Source of the DNA: Phaeoceros laevis
Taxonomy: Eukaryota > Anthocerotophyta > Anthocerotopsida > Notothyladales
DNA length: 49,519 nt
Direction: 5' to 3'
Assembly: GCA_049999765.1 (NCBI GenBank)
Contig: JBNGIQ010008749.1
Coordinates: forward strand, 1 to 49,519
Every line of letters starts with the position of its first letter. The stretch's first letter is position 1. The notes under the pieces are model-generated. The model searched no databases, was not told where the DNA came from, and saw only the letters and a program-made list of their open reading frames with translations. This document shows positions 1 through 10,277 of the stretch, in pieces. The position numbers and the translations under genes are program-made.

Positions 1-869
1 ACCATGGCATGATGCGCAATAGCAAGCTGGAGCGACAACTAAAGGATTCTTTGAGTAAGGCTGGAAAAATTCCCGATGCTAGTGTTACGTTCGAGGACGA
101 AGCGAGCAACACCGCTTCAGTATGTGGGAAAAATGGCCAGACATATGTTGTCCATGATGCTGGCGGGTTGTGGGCAAATTGTACATGTCCACATGCTATG
201 CAAGGATTTTTGTGCAAACATCAAATGAAGGTCTATCTCATGAAGAAGAACACATCAAAGCCCACTATGGCCCACTTGAAGCATTTCATGATCACATCAC
301 ATGCTCGTTATCGGTCATCTGTACAAGCAGTGAGTACGTACGGTGAGGTTGAAGGGATGCCTGCTACGGAAGAGATGTGTGCATATAATTTTGTTGCTGA
401 CTCTAGGGGGGTTGCAGACACACAGACTAAGTGCAGTCTGCCAACTGAGAAAACTAGCGCTTCTTCAATACAAGACCTGGATAAGGTCTACTATGAGCTG
501 CATAGCATGTGTTTACAATCCCCGTTTTTTCTGGAGCTTGGCCTACCTATGTTACGACAGGTTGTTCAGAAAATGAAGAGTATAGAAGCTTCAAGCAGCA
601 CACATGAGTTGCGACGGATCGTGCTTTCCAAGGTGGATGACGGTCTAGGTGATAGTTTGAAAAGGTTACTTCCATTTTGGGAACAATTCTCCAAGACCAC
701 TAGGAAGGCAAAGAAGGGATCGGAATCTGGTCAAAAAAACATGCAGCCACAAGGTTCAGTCGACAATGGTACGCCTGCAACATTGTCAACTGCAGGCGTA
801 CCATTGTCAACTGTGCATCCATGGCCTGAACCTCCGAAGAAGAAACGGCCATTTACTGAGACACTCTGA
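1..869 (+). CDS. SWIM zinc-finger protein, C-terminal part
   Basis: Open frame without a stop from the left edge; the first ATG is at 9, giving 286 residues, but the gene may begin outside the window. Residues about 59-71 carry a SWIM-type zinc-binding motif (CTCPHAMQGFLCKH, pattern CxCx(n)CxH), preceded by the beta-rich stretch usual before this motif. In plants such motifs occur in MULE/FAR1-type transposases and in domesticated relatives; no transposase DDE domain is visible here because the sequence is cut. The C-terminus is polar and ends in a basic PPKKKR run that could be a nuclear localisation signal. An inverted repeat lies within the frame at 759-811. Whether this is a host gene or a transposon remnant cannot be decided. 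The zinc-finger call is firm; the start is not. Confidence 0.6.
   Translation, partial: HGMMRNSKLERQLKDSLSKAGKIPDASVTFEDEASNTASVCGKNGQTYVVHDAGGLWANCTCPHAMQGFLCKHQMKVYLMKKNTSKPTMAHLKHFMITSHARYRSSVQAVSTYGEVEGMPATEEMCAYNFVADSRGVADTQTKCSLPTEKTSASSIQDLDKVYYELHSMCLQSPFFLELGLPMLRQVVQKMKSIEASSSTHELRRIVLSKVDDGLGDSLKRLLPFWEQFSKTTRKAKKGSESGQKNMQPQGSVDNGTPATLSTAGVPLSTVHPWPEPPKKKRPFTETL
759..811. repeat. 21-bp inverted repeat inside the SWIM reading frame
   Basis: The left arm 759-779 and right arm 791-811 are complementary at 20 of 21 positions, separated by 11 bases. In the transcript they would form a stable hairpin. The repeat encodes two similar peptide stretches rich in P, S, T and G just before the basic C-terminus. 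Confidence 0.8.
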
Positions 870-2051
870 TATGATGGTACTTGTAAGTCTCGGATACGTA
901 TGCTGCAGGGCTTTAGGCTTGTAGTGTTTTCTTTCCAAGAAATTGTGGTCATGTTTCCACTCGGGAGCTGCTTGGTTGGTTTTGACAGCTTGGTCATGTT
1001 TGACGTGTGTGCAGGCAAGTTGGAGATGGTGCCCATGTCCCCGCAGCAAGTAGGTTCATGCTTACTTACGTTTTTGGTTAGATACGGTGTAGCCATGGTG
1101 GAGCTTATGGCTGCCGTAATTATTGTTGTATGAGACACTCTACGAAACGTTACAGTTATAAGTATCTTTTGTCACTACCTGTTGGCCAGGGATGTTGGAG
1201 CATAGATGGCTAGGCGGTGAAGTAGCACCGGACGAGCTTCTTGTACACCCGGATGTCTAGAGGGATATGAACTCCATGCCTGTGAATAGGCCTGCTTCAA
1301 CCGAACTGAAACCTCTGTTTAACGGCACCCCTTAGAGCGATCCGCCCAGAATTTTTGTTCATTCCACAAGGAGCGTTTACGAACTATCGTGTAGTCATGG
1401 ACTTTGGTGCAATTTCTTGCCTACGAGAGGTGCATGTGATCAGTCCAAACCCTTCCGGGGTATCAAAGAATTAAACCGAGCTGGCCAGAACTTGGCTTCA
1501 GCAAAATGGGACTTGTACAAGGTTTCCTCACAGCAGTGAGGAATTCGCAAACTTGGTGAGTCACAGAAAGACAACCTTAAGCAAATACGCCTCCTGGCCG
1601 ACCTCTATTGTACACACATCTGTGGAGCTCCACCTCTAATGTAACACATTTGTGCCCATCAGAATCCTTCGCCTACACTTAGCATTTGTCTGGATGCTGG
1701 CTCTTCATTGTGGAGAAGCTGCATGCATCAATGAGCACAAAGAGGGTTCCACAGCGATGAATTTCAAGTTGACCGCCAAGACCATTTTCCAGAAATCGTC
1801 CAGCATCTACAATCCTGTGAGAGGCGGCCTGTGGACAGCGGGCTGGAGTGGCATGGCTGTGGGAAGCAGGCTCCGGAATGCGAAGGGGGCGGGAGCCGGG
1901 TGCTGGCCCGAGAAGCCGGGCGGCATGCGAGGCGGGGCAGCAAGCCAGCCAGCCAGCCGTGGTGGCGGGGCTGCAATCCCGTACACAATTTCTGAGGCCT
2001 GAACTGTTTGCTGTAAATGTGTATCCATGTACTAAAAGTCACTGCAGATCT
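870..2051. other. intergenic, no supported gene
   Basis: Reading frames here are short, overlap on both strands and resemble nothing else in the window. The stretch 1840-1970 is GC-rich and low in complexity. No gene is supported. Confidence 0.5.
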
Positions 2052-2187
2052 AGAAGCAGAACTTTACACAGAAACAACCGAGACATGGTGCCTGTGACTC
2101 CCGAGTAGCATGCAGAAGCAGAACTTTACACATAAACAACCGAGACCTGGTCCTGTGACATGGTGCCATGTGACTCCCAAGTAGCAG
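2052..2187. repeat. tandem duplication, unit about 62 bp
   Basis: The unit starting at 2052 (AGAAGCAGAACTTTACACA...) is repeated from 2114. The second copy carries a small internal duplication around CCTGTGACATGGTGCC. It sits directly upstream of the decayed 4-helix-bundle/PP2 gene. Confidence 0.8.
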
Positions 2188-2258
2188 ATAATGGATATAC
2201 ATGTAGACCATTTCCTCGTCCTTCTCCGGGTTAGAAGGACAAACCTCATGCGTTAACG

Positions 2259-3127
2259 ATGGATCCAGGCACTTACCTGGTTCTTGGAGAAGCCATCATT
2301 AAGCTGTGCCTTCATATCTATCAACTGGCAAAGGATGCGCATGCCAAACTGCACAAGCAAATCTGCCAGGAATTTGCGCCTTCCTGAAATGCAGAGGTAG
2401 GAAATGCGCGGTACCGGTGTGATCTCAAGCCACAGCTCGTTATTTCCTGCCCTGCAGATCGCCAGGCCAAGGTGCCAGCTGAGATTGTGTTGTGAGAGTT
2501 GCAGAAAACATAGTGTACACGACGTTTTTACATGTCCCGAAGTGAAGAGTTCGAGGAGGCTGGCCAACGACAAGCTCGTCTCGGGGCCCTCAGCGTTCTG
2601 AAGTCAAATCTGGAACAAGCGCGGCCCCTGCTAGAGGAATGCTTAACTCGCAGAACCGCTTTGAATGTCGTCCGAAGTTTAGATGAGCTCGGAATTCAAG
2701 CTCATCGAGGGAGAGATCCATGAGTACAATGTTCACGCTTTTGACCCTTGCCCTGTGTGCCAGAAATTCGGTAAGAAAAGTAGGCTACAAACGTTTTGCC
2801 TGTCTCCCGCCTTTCCTCGGGAACAGAATGCTGATTGATCAGTGCTTTCTGGTTGATGACAATAGAGAGCCCATCTCCCTTGCAGACAGGAGTCGCTAGC
2901 GCATATCTCAAGTACGCCAGTTGAAGCAACCCGAGGTGACGATCGAGGCGCCACCTCCCAGAGATTCTCCACAAGATGCTTGGCCGTCACCTGGAGCCAC
3001 GATCCTCGCTACTGGAGATGGATCCGGCACAAGCCTGGAGCCAGGCCTAGGTATGTAGCTGATCATGCTTGCACAGATTAGGGTTAGGGTTTTGTCCTGC
3101 CATATCTTCAATTCAACTGCTGTTGCA
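2259..3127 (+). pseudogene. 4-helix-bundle/PP2 gene copy 1, decayed and lacking the PP2 exon
   Basis: Homologous to the genes at 8363-9620 and 32287-33566. Exon 1 (2259-2396) starts with the same MDP-type N-terminus but has a 6-base insertion and a 1-base deletion (about 2377) that shifts the frame. Exon 2 (from about 2490) contains about 23 foreign bases near 2511-2533, giving an in-frame stop, and further damage near 2680-2735. Exon 3 (about 2889-3048) is still open and keeps the PP2 entry motif (TW.HDPRYW.WI). Intron 3 carries a telomere-like motif at 3078-3093. The PP2 lectin exon is absent: directly after the intron 3 acceptor, near 3125, the sequence becomes antisense HSPA12-like exon 3. 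The copy is therefore a fusion-truncated pseudogene. Confidence 0.85.
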
Positions 3128-4310
3128 GGTGTCTTGGAAGCATGGAATCCTGTGCTGCAGGAACTTGAGGTAGTCCTGGTCCACAAAGGTTCCTCCGCAC
3201 AGGCCACCTGAGCTGGGGGCCACTTCTTGAAATCAGCCTCAGCTCATCCCAGCCATCATTGAGTTTCGCATGCACCACAATGTCCACACTCCCTGCACAC
3301 TCAGAGTTGGCATTTCCACCGGCAGATTATGAACTCACAAGACTGCCTCTATATACAGGGAGTTTTTCCCTTCTATCCATGGCAAGTATGCAAACTCACC
3401 TCCTCCAATATCTGCAAACGTGATGTGGCCTCCTTTCTGAAGTTCCAGATGACTGCCGGGCTCAGTCCAGCATGCCAAGGCAGCTGCCTCAGGCTCCAAA
3501 ACAATCTCGATGGGGTAAGGACTAGCAACAATGCGAGAGGGAGTGTGATGTCCTTGCACAAGCCCTGCCTTCTCCGAACACACAATCATTCTCAGCTTCG
3601 CACCATCACTCCAAATGACTGTCCAGAACCGTGCTCAAGACACCACTACACATGTGGCGATTACATTCATGAAGAGTTCCAAGGCGAATCCATTAAATCA
3701 AATGATGCTTAACTGGACTCCACTCCACAAGCTGGAAGCAGAGCAACTGGTAGACGTTTCAGAACAGAGCTAGGGCTAGCTCTGTACATGCAAGCATATG
3801 CATACCTAGGCCTCTTGAATGCCCAACTGCTCGCCATATCTGAGGTGGATGATATTCATGATGTGGGTTTCCATCGTAAGTCCCGGAGGAAGTCTGTTAC
3901 CACTTACTCCGCTGTGACTACATCAGGCAGAGGGTCGGCAGGAACAGGGCCGACCCTGGAGTTGCAGATGTGAACTTAGTGAGGAACCTGTTGGCCATGG
4001 GTTGGCCGCCATGTTTAGCGGCTTCGGCAGCAGCAGTGACGTCGTCTCTGTAGGCCACCAGAGCCCGCCATCCCCAGGCGCTGAGCACATAGTTCCCGTC
4101 GCCGTAGTAGTACTTGTAGTACAGACTGGTCTGTGTTTGCAGTTGGTGGGCACACCTGCGTGCCCTTGTGTCGAGGCACTAGTGAGCACTCCATGAACTT
4201 GTTGACTGCATTGGGCTTGGATCTGTGAGCAAATTAAATGCTAACCCCGAGAAGGTCGTCCCGAAGTCCACTCCCACCACAACTCTTGCCGGTGGGAGGT
4301 CTCTTGACAT
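3128..4310 (-). pseudogene. HSPA12-like Hsp70 pseudogene, 3' truncated
   Basis: On the minus strand, exon 1 starts near 4310 and keeps the phosphate-1 motif (VVVG.DFGTTFSG). An insertion after the FAH-equivalent region and a mixture of frames then follow (frames through 4189-3923). Exon 2 (about 3640-3396) is well preserved, with CSEKAGLVQGHHTP and ADIGGG. Exon 3 (about 3313-3128) begins with the region after DIGGG and stops after about 60 codons at the junction with the PP2-gene pseudogene. It lacks the adenosine motif and the whole C-terminal domain. Exon 2 is closest to the type II genes (20958, 39773, 45899), but the N-terminus lacks their Ser-rich leader. Confidence 0.85.
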
Positions 4311-5680
4311 GTTGAAAATTGCAAACTTGTCTACATGCAATTCTTGCTACAAAACATCCAGAGAGCACCGCAAAACCCTGGCAAGCCAAAAAATATAGCA
4401 TCTTTGAAGCTACCAACCACACCAGGCACTTGAAAACAAAGACCTCGGGCTCTAGCAACGAAATACAGCTGATGTTGCTCGAGCATTGGGAGAGAGGCGA
4501 CCTCAACCTGGGAGAAGGAGGAGCGAGATCTGTCGCAAATGTTGTAATACCTGTTCTTGAAGGTGGAACCTTGGAAGGATACACTGTCCAGATCAGAGCA
4601 GGAGTTATGAATGCAGCTTCCGTCAAGCTTCCAGTAAGAGCGTCCAGAGTCCAGACCGTGCACGTTCCAGCAAGCTTCTCGGTAACCAGTGGTAGTAGTA
4701 GTAGGTTGTGGGGTTATGGTGTTGGACCAACTCCACATGGGAATTGAACACCCCGTCACGTATTTCAACTGGCAGCCGGGAGCTCCTATCCGGGGACATT
4801 AGGTTGCAACCAGAGGATGGGGACAGAGGTCTACCCTGCGGGCCTACAACTGTGAGGCTCGCTGCTGTCAATCCTTCAGGGCTACAACCGTGAAGCGCGG
4901 TAGCTGACGATTCGGATGGAGTAGAACTTCGAACATTGCAAGCATCAACTGCGTGAGCAATATATAGCATCAACGGAAACGTGTAAGCTTTAGCAAGGGG
5001 GGTTGACAATCCCGTTTAGTGGTTAACTTACACGCACCAATGTTAAACAATGGCAACATTCTCACACGTTTGCTATGAAAACCATGAAAACCAGAAACAT
5101 AACTTCAGAGAAGCGAAGTGGTATCTTGCCATAGCAGCTCGGATTTTTCGGAAATTCTTATTACTGATTCTTATTCGGAAATTCTTATTACAGCTCGGAT
5201 TATACTTGACAAGTTGCGCTCACATGATAAAAAAGACACCGTCCAATGTAGAGGACGAGAAGAGTGTCTTCTGCGTGGCTGAGAGCCGACCACGGTCGGT
5301 TATACACCCAACTTGCGACGTGTTTGCATACAGCCGCGCTACCGGTAGCTAGGTAGTCGAAACGGAGTCTTTGTGCAAGTTCCAAGGACGTTCTAATGGA
5401 GCTGCAGCTGGTGGGAGTGTCTCTTTCCGAATAGCAACCACATGGATGACGGATGTGTGAGCATGAATAGTCCGGCGGAGGTCGTTAGGAGCTCGCATGG
5501 TCCCATACCAAAAAAAGTGCCGGGGTCAGGTTTTGATCATATGCATGAATGTGAATTTACAAGTTCCAGTTTCCATGCTGGCTGCCGGTGCACGAGTTTA
5601 AATTAAACGCGAGCCAAATTCCCCAAGTGCCTATGAAGTCCTAGGACCTAGACGATCCTGAAGTTTCAGATTACGGATCT
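4311..5680. other. intergenic with SINE-like insertion and short repeat
   Basis: No gene is supported. The region contains the SINE-like copy at about 4693-4812 and an 18-base direct repeat (TTCGGAAATTCTTATTAC at 5147-5164 and 5174-5191). Long frames at 4234-5009 exist on both strands and match no paralogous sequence in the window. Confidence 0.5.
4693..4812 (-). repeat. SINE-like dispersed element, copy 1
   Basis: Similar to the insertion at 23204-23316. On the minus strand it contains a stretch fitting the RNA polymerase III B-box pattern GWTCRANNC (GTTCAATTC) and ends in (CTA)n, seen on the plus strand as (TAG)n at 4693-4704. The 5' part is less well matched between copies. Confidence 0.55.
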
Positions 5681-7778
5681 CTATCTCTTGGCCACGTCAA
5701 ACCACACGTACTCATTGTTCTTCAAAGTCTTGCCGTTGTGGATGATGAGAATTTCCCAAGTTCCCTGTTCTTTTGGAGGGCTTGCAGCCTTCCGAATTCC
5801 AGTACCGTTGACTGAGTCCAGGGCACCAATACGTACCAACAATTCAAGAACAGCTTTTCTGGTACTCAAACGGTCTTGGTTCCATGTAATCCTTGGAAGC
5901 TGAGGCCCAGTTCCTCCTCGGAATTGCTTCAAAATTTGTGAAGTGGCTGCTGTGGAGGTTGCTCTCCTATACACCTTCAAAGTAAGATAGGGAAGGCCGC
6001 TGGACTTTGTCTTCTCTGGTGGCAGCAAGTCGTCCTCAGGGTCTGGAGCTGTGGCATTCAAGGGGACAGAACTATTTGGGAAGGCAGCTGCTGCAACCGG
6101 AGTGCTCTCCTGGTCATACGACTCGCCGGTAGCAGGTGAGGGAGATATATACACCAGGCTTTTGATGACAGACTTACCCACCCTGAATCCCGGGATGACC
6201 ATGAATGACACTCTCAGATCCTCTGGATTTGTTTCCTCCCCGTCCAGCATGGTAGGCTCCATATTAGCTGCAACGAACTGGGCACCATCACTGACCTGGA
6301 GGCACACATGTGTACATGTGAAACAGGTATACATTTCTTGAGAACAATCTTATCTCTGTCAGTCCATAACCTTGTATACATAAGAACTGTCTAGTCAACC
6401 AAGTGCAAGTAAGCTTGGGATAAATAGAGATAGGTGTCTAGGTTGTGGCCCCAGTTGGGACATGGATTACCTTGAACATTGCTGCAGGTTGCTCAAATGC
6501 CAGGGTGAGAAGGTAGGCTAGCCAAACATTGGTTAGCAGGGCTACGAAGTCTTCGTTCAGCTGGGTGGTGCTTCCTGAATAGCTAACCACAACCTCCGTC
6601 TGCTTCAGCTTCTCCCACTTTTGGTTGCAAAAGCAACTGAAATCCAGCCACCAGCACCTAGGCCTACCAGCATGTGAGCACAGCTCGTGAGGGCATCCGG
6701 AATGTTGCAGCTTCTGAGGTACCAAAGAGGCTTCGATGCTCTTGAGTTGCTTGTATGCGGTGAAATAGAGCTTCTGACTCTGCTCCGTTTTCGCACCCAC
6801 TGGCAGACACCTGTAGGAGAAACTGTCCGATCCCCAAAGGCCCTGCAGCACAAGGTCGATAGCCCACTGCTGAAACACATACTTGATGTCCGACTTCCGG
6901 GCAGCAAATGCCATTTCCTTGTGCTGAGCCTGAGCAAACTTGGTCTTGGTCTCGGGAGTGATGTCATCCATCAGGGTCCTTGTGAACGTGGTTACAGAGA
7001 TCTTCATGTTCTGAAGGAGTGTGCCCAGCGTGGTGGGATCTGCTTCCGAAGTGGAATAAACCCCGTTTGCATCATTCTCCATGCTCCTCTGGCCCTCCAC
7101 CAGGGCAATCTGGCTCTCCAGCTGCTCATTTCTCCTTTCCAGTGTTTCTTTTTCGTGCTTCAATCTCTTGCTCACCTGAATGAGTTTCTCTATTTTCGAC
7201 CGAGCTTCCGCCAAAGGCTTGTACATGTGCAACTCGCTCTGTTCGCCTTCCCAATTGTGTAAAAGCTCATTGGAATCGTCCCTGCCTCGGGCCACCTGTT
7301 GTGGCTCCATGCCCATGCGTACGGTAGATCCAGTGGAACTAGTTGTACCCGTCTCCAGGGCAAGAAGGTGTCCCAAAGATGTCCGCTGCTTCTGATCGCA
7401 AGCTGTCAGATATGATTCGATCTGCGAGAGATTGTCCTGCTGGAGTTTCAGCAATTCACCGAATGCGGTGTTGACATCGCCAAGCCTGGCCAACTTGGAT
7501 AAATCCACAATACCCCAGTGCTTGAAATCGTCGAGAACTTTGTGCAGTTGCTCAAAAGCTTCTGGTGTCATGAGTTCCTTGCCGGATGCCTCCTGCCCTT
7601 GTGTTTCCCGCTGCTGCCCATCCCAGACTTTCCGGGTGAAGACATCCTGTAGGACGCCCTGCAGATCAGAAACTACTCCAAAGACAGTGCGGATGAACGT
7701 CAAAACGGACACTCCATCCATCTGGACCTGTGTGGGTCTCCACAACAATCGTAGGATCGGGGGATTCTGCGACAACAC
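5681..7778 (-). CDS. GIL1/IRKI-like (DUF641-type) coiled-coil protein A
   Basis: Two exons on the minus strand, 7778-6471 (436 codons) and 6295-5681, joined in phase 0; predicted 640 aa. Residues about 200-250 form a charged coiled coil. The core that follows matches the GIL1/IRKI family block by block: KYVFQQW..LVLQGLW, YF..Y.QLKS, KWEKLKQTE, then EDFVALLTNVWLAYLLTLAFEQPA.FK. Exon 2 opens with the family's closing signature (FMVIPGFRVGKSVIKSLVYISP). In Arabidopsis this family covers GRAVITROPIC IN THE LIGHT 1 and IRK-interacting protein, which act in light, gravity and receptor-kinase signalling. This copy diverges from the C/D/E group in its first 200 residues, and its cysteine cluster is altered. 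The next in-frame Met is residue 20. It faces the PP2 gene at 8363 divergently across 584 bp. Confidence 0.85.
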
Positions 7779-8362
7779 CCCTGCTGCATCCTACTAGCCT
7801 GATGAGTGTCAGACTCTTGACGAGACAGGCAAGAGGGAAGGCCCGGGAAGAGGGCGCAGAGACTTTGTCAACTCACCCTAGGCCTTTTACCCCACCACCA
7901 AATGCAACGTCAGCTCATCGTACCCCATTCAAGATGCTTCGCCCAGAAGGAACATTGTCCAGATGACAGAGTCAAGCGTTCCGGCTCTGGCATGTGGCTA
8001 CGGGCACGGATACTGTAATGTGACCGCCATTTACCCCCATTCTTACGGCGCCACTGCCGGCACGACTTCTTCACTGTGCTGAAGAAAATCCGTAAGCTTG
8101 CGCCACTTGCGAGCAGTATTCAAGTAAAAGTGCCTCCAACGCAGAGGGCCTCCAGGCCCTCCATCACATGGCATGGATGTGCATGTAGCATAGGCTCAGG
8201 TTTGTGAGCAGATTGATGCCTCCATGGGGTCATTTACGAGTTACTGTACTGTGTCCGCCTGGAGGTGAGATCTGCCTCGGAGCAGTGCCAACATCTCCAG
8301 CATCATGAGAAATATATCTTGGCCCCTCTCGAGGTCAGAAGGACAAACCTCGTGTCTGAATA
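7779..8362. promoter_or_regulatory. divergent upstream region between GIL1-like A and PP2 gene 2
   Basis: Only this spacer separates the two divergent start codons, so it should hold both promoters. The part at about 7800-7960 resembles 28580-28790 and 31790-31970 (common blocks CAGACTCTTGA, ACTTTGTCAACTCA, GTCAGCTCAT). The last 30 bases before the plus-strand ATG carry the leader AGAAGGACAAACCTCGTG shared with PP2 gene 3. No clear TATA box was identified. Confidence 0.5.
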
Positions 8363-9620
8363 ATGGATCCGAGCACTGCCCTGGTTCTCGGAGAATCCAT
8401 CATTACGCTGTGCCGTCACATCTATCAGCTGGCACACAATGCTAAAGTGTACAAGCGAGTCTGCCAAGAGTTTGCTGCCTTTCTCAAATGCACAGGTAGG
8501 GAGGGCGCCGTACCGGTGAGATCCCAAGCCACAGCTCCTTCTTTCAATTTCTTTTCTCCACCTGGAATTCGTCAGGCCAAGGTGCCAGCTGAAATGTTGC
8601 TGTGAGAGCTACAGAGAACATAGTGTTGGAAGTAAAGAGTTCGAGGAGGCTGGCCAGTGACAAGCTCATCTCGGAGCCCCTGGACCTTCTCAAGTCCAAT
8701 CTGGAACAAGCGCAGTCCCTGCTAGAGGAATGCTCGACTCGCAGAACGGCTTTGAATGTCTTCCGAAACGTGACCTCGGAATTCAAGCTCATCGAGGGAG
8801 AGATTCAGAAGTACAACACGCTAGTGACCCTTGCCCTGTGCACCAGAAATTCGGTAAGGAAAGTAGGCTACAAGCGTTTCGCATGTCTTCCGCCTTTCCC
8901 TAGAGATGCTACTCAATGTTTTCTGGTTGATGCCGACAGAGAGCCGATCTCCCTTGGAGACAGGAGTCCCTGGCGCATATCTCAAGCACGCCGCTAGAAG
9001 CACACCGAGGCGACGAACGAGGCGCCAGCTCCCAAAGCTTCTCCGCAAGGTGCTTGTCCGTCACTTGGGGCAATGATCCTCGCTACTGGAGCTGGATCCG
9101 GCACATGCCAGGAGCCAGGTATGTAGCTGGAACATCCTTGCACAGATTAGGGTTAGGGTTTGTCCTGCCATATCTTCAAAGGTTTGCCTTCAACCGCTGT
9201 TGCAGGTCTGCGGAGGTGGCATTCCTTGTAGAAACAGTTTGGTTGGAGGTGCATGGGAAGGTACAATGTCGGCTTGTGCCCGGGGAGTACACCTTGACAT
9301 GGAGACTGAAGCTGGAGCATCCACACCGCAGGGGGATGGGGGATGTGTGGAGACACATCCCAGTGAAGTTCCGCCTCTACACAAGCTTGGGGCAAGATGA
9401 GACTTGCCAGACTCTTCTCACAGGATCTTCAGGCCTCTTGAGGTCTCGCAATACCATACCGATCCGGAATGTTGAAGAAGGGTGGCGTGAGTTTGATGTT
9501 GCAAAAGTCGTTGTGAGAAGCGGTCAATCCGTGCTGCATTTGTGCTTCTCTATGACAGGAACCGAAAACAGCAGCTGGAAACGAGGTCTTTATGTGGATG
9601 GAGTTTATTTGCACCAATAG
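8363..9620 (+). CDS. 4-helix-bundle / PP2 lectin fusion protein, gene 2
   Basis: Four exons: 8363-8495, 8594-8853 (or starting at 8615), 8940-9118 and 9206-9620; about 320-328 aa. Exons 1-2 encode about 131 residues of amphipathic helices (ITLCRHIYQLA, VCQEFAAFLKC, LEEC.TRRTALNVFRNV). They resemble the plant MCAfunc/MLKL-NTD/RPW8-like four-helix bundle, a fold that inserts into or signals at membranes. Exons 3-4 encode a PP2 domain: TWGNDPRYWSWI, then VWLEVHGKVQC, YTLTWRLKLE, W.EFDVAKVVV and WKRGLYVDGVYL. PP2 domains bind glycans such as N-acetylglucosamine oligomers in other plants. The acceptor used by paralogues before exon 2 (AG) reads AA here at 8592-8593; the in-frame alternative AG at 8613-8614 would cost seven codons. 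The assignment of the N-terminal fold rests on pattern, not on a search. Confidence 0.8.
9147..9161 (+). promoter_or_regulatory. telo-box-like motif in intron 3
   Basis: TTAGGGTTAGGGTTT lies in intron 3 of PP2 gene 2. The same motif is at the same place in the pseudogene (3078-3093) and in gene 4 (49297-49310, reverse), and is degenerate in gene 3 (about 33078-33092). Confidence 0.45.
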
Positions 9621-9915
9621 CAGGCTGGGTATTCTGTCAGGGCCTGCCCTGTGGCGCTTGCAAGTACCTCAAACTATCCTTCTCTCCTTCGTTCTCAGGA
9701 CTCTGACGAAGTCATACTTGCATGGCTGTTTGGACCCAGCACCTTGTTTCTGTCTACAGAAACAAGAGCGTTTGAGAATGGCTGATTCGGAGTTTCACCC
9801 TTGGAAGAGCAAGAGCTCGCTGGTATTATGCATTCACACGGATCACATCTTTCTCAAGCTTCCCGTTCAGGTCGGGTCAGCTGAAATTAGATGCAAATTC
9901 CACCCCATTGACCCC
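9621..9915. other. 3' flank of PP2 gene 2, nothing recognised
   Basis: It holds the expected downstream sequence of the PP2 gene, up to the retrotransposon target site. No gene or repeat is recognised. Confidence 0.5.
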
Positions 9916-9920
9916 AACGG

Positions 9921-10259
9921 TGACAGGACCGATGACAGGACCGATCCGATCGGGTCGAGCGCAAGCAGGCGGGTCCGGAATGGGCGGAGAGTTCTGTTGG
10001 GGGAGGGCGCGGGCTAGTATCCCGTGCCTGAGCGTTCTTGGTCTTGTCCGGCGGTCAGCAGACCGACGGTTTAGTTTATCCCTTCCTAGCCTAGGTTAGT
10101 CGCTAGCCTACATGCGCGTGTCAGACTACCCTAGAGCTCGAGCTACCTAGCAGCTATGGCGCCTAAGATCTGATTCCTATGCTTGCAAGCTATGCCGCCT
10201 AGCCCGACGCAGGGGCATGGACTCCATGTGCAGGTGCGCCTCTGCACGGCACCGTGACA
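9921..10259 (-). repeat. left LTR (3' LTR of the element)
   Basis: Matches 12299-12625 along its length from 9933. It has an extra 12-base copy of TGACAGGACCGA at its outer edge (9921-9932), making it 339 bp against 327 bp. It abuts the target-site duplication on the left and the purine tract on the right. Confidence 0.92.
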
Positions 10260-10277
10260 TCCTCCCCCTTCCTATGG
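10260..10277 (-). other. polypurine tract
   Basis: The minus strand reads AGGAAGGGGGAGGA immediately before the 3' LTR, the expected position of the plus-strand primer of an LTR retrotransposon. Confidence 0.8.

Noticed and set aside
1652-2002. Open frame with a hydrophobic N-terminus
   Set aside because: GC-rich low-complexity sequence with overlapping frames on both strands, no paralogue and no domain.
5147-5191. Possible heat-shock element (TTCGGAAATTC, twice)
   Set aside because: The half-sites are one base apart instead of two, and no HSPA12-like gene is adjacent.
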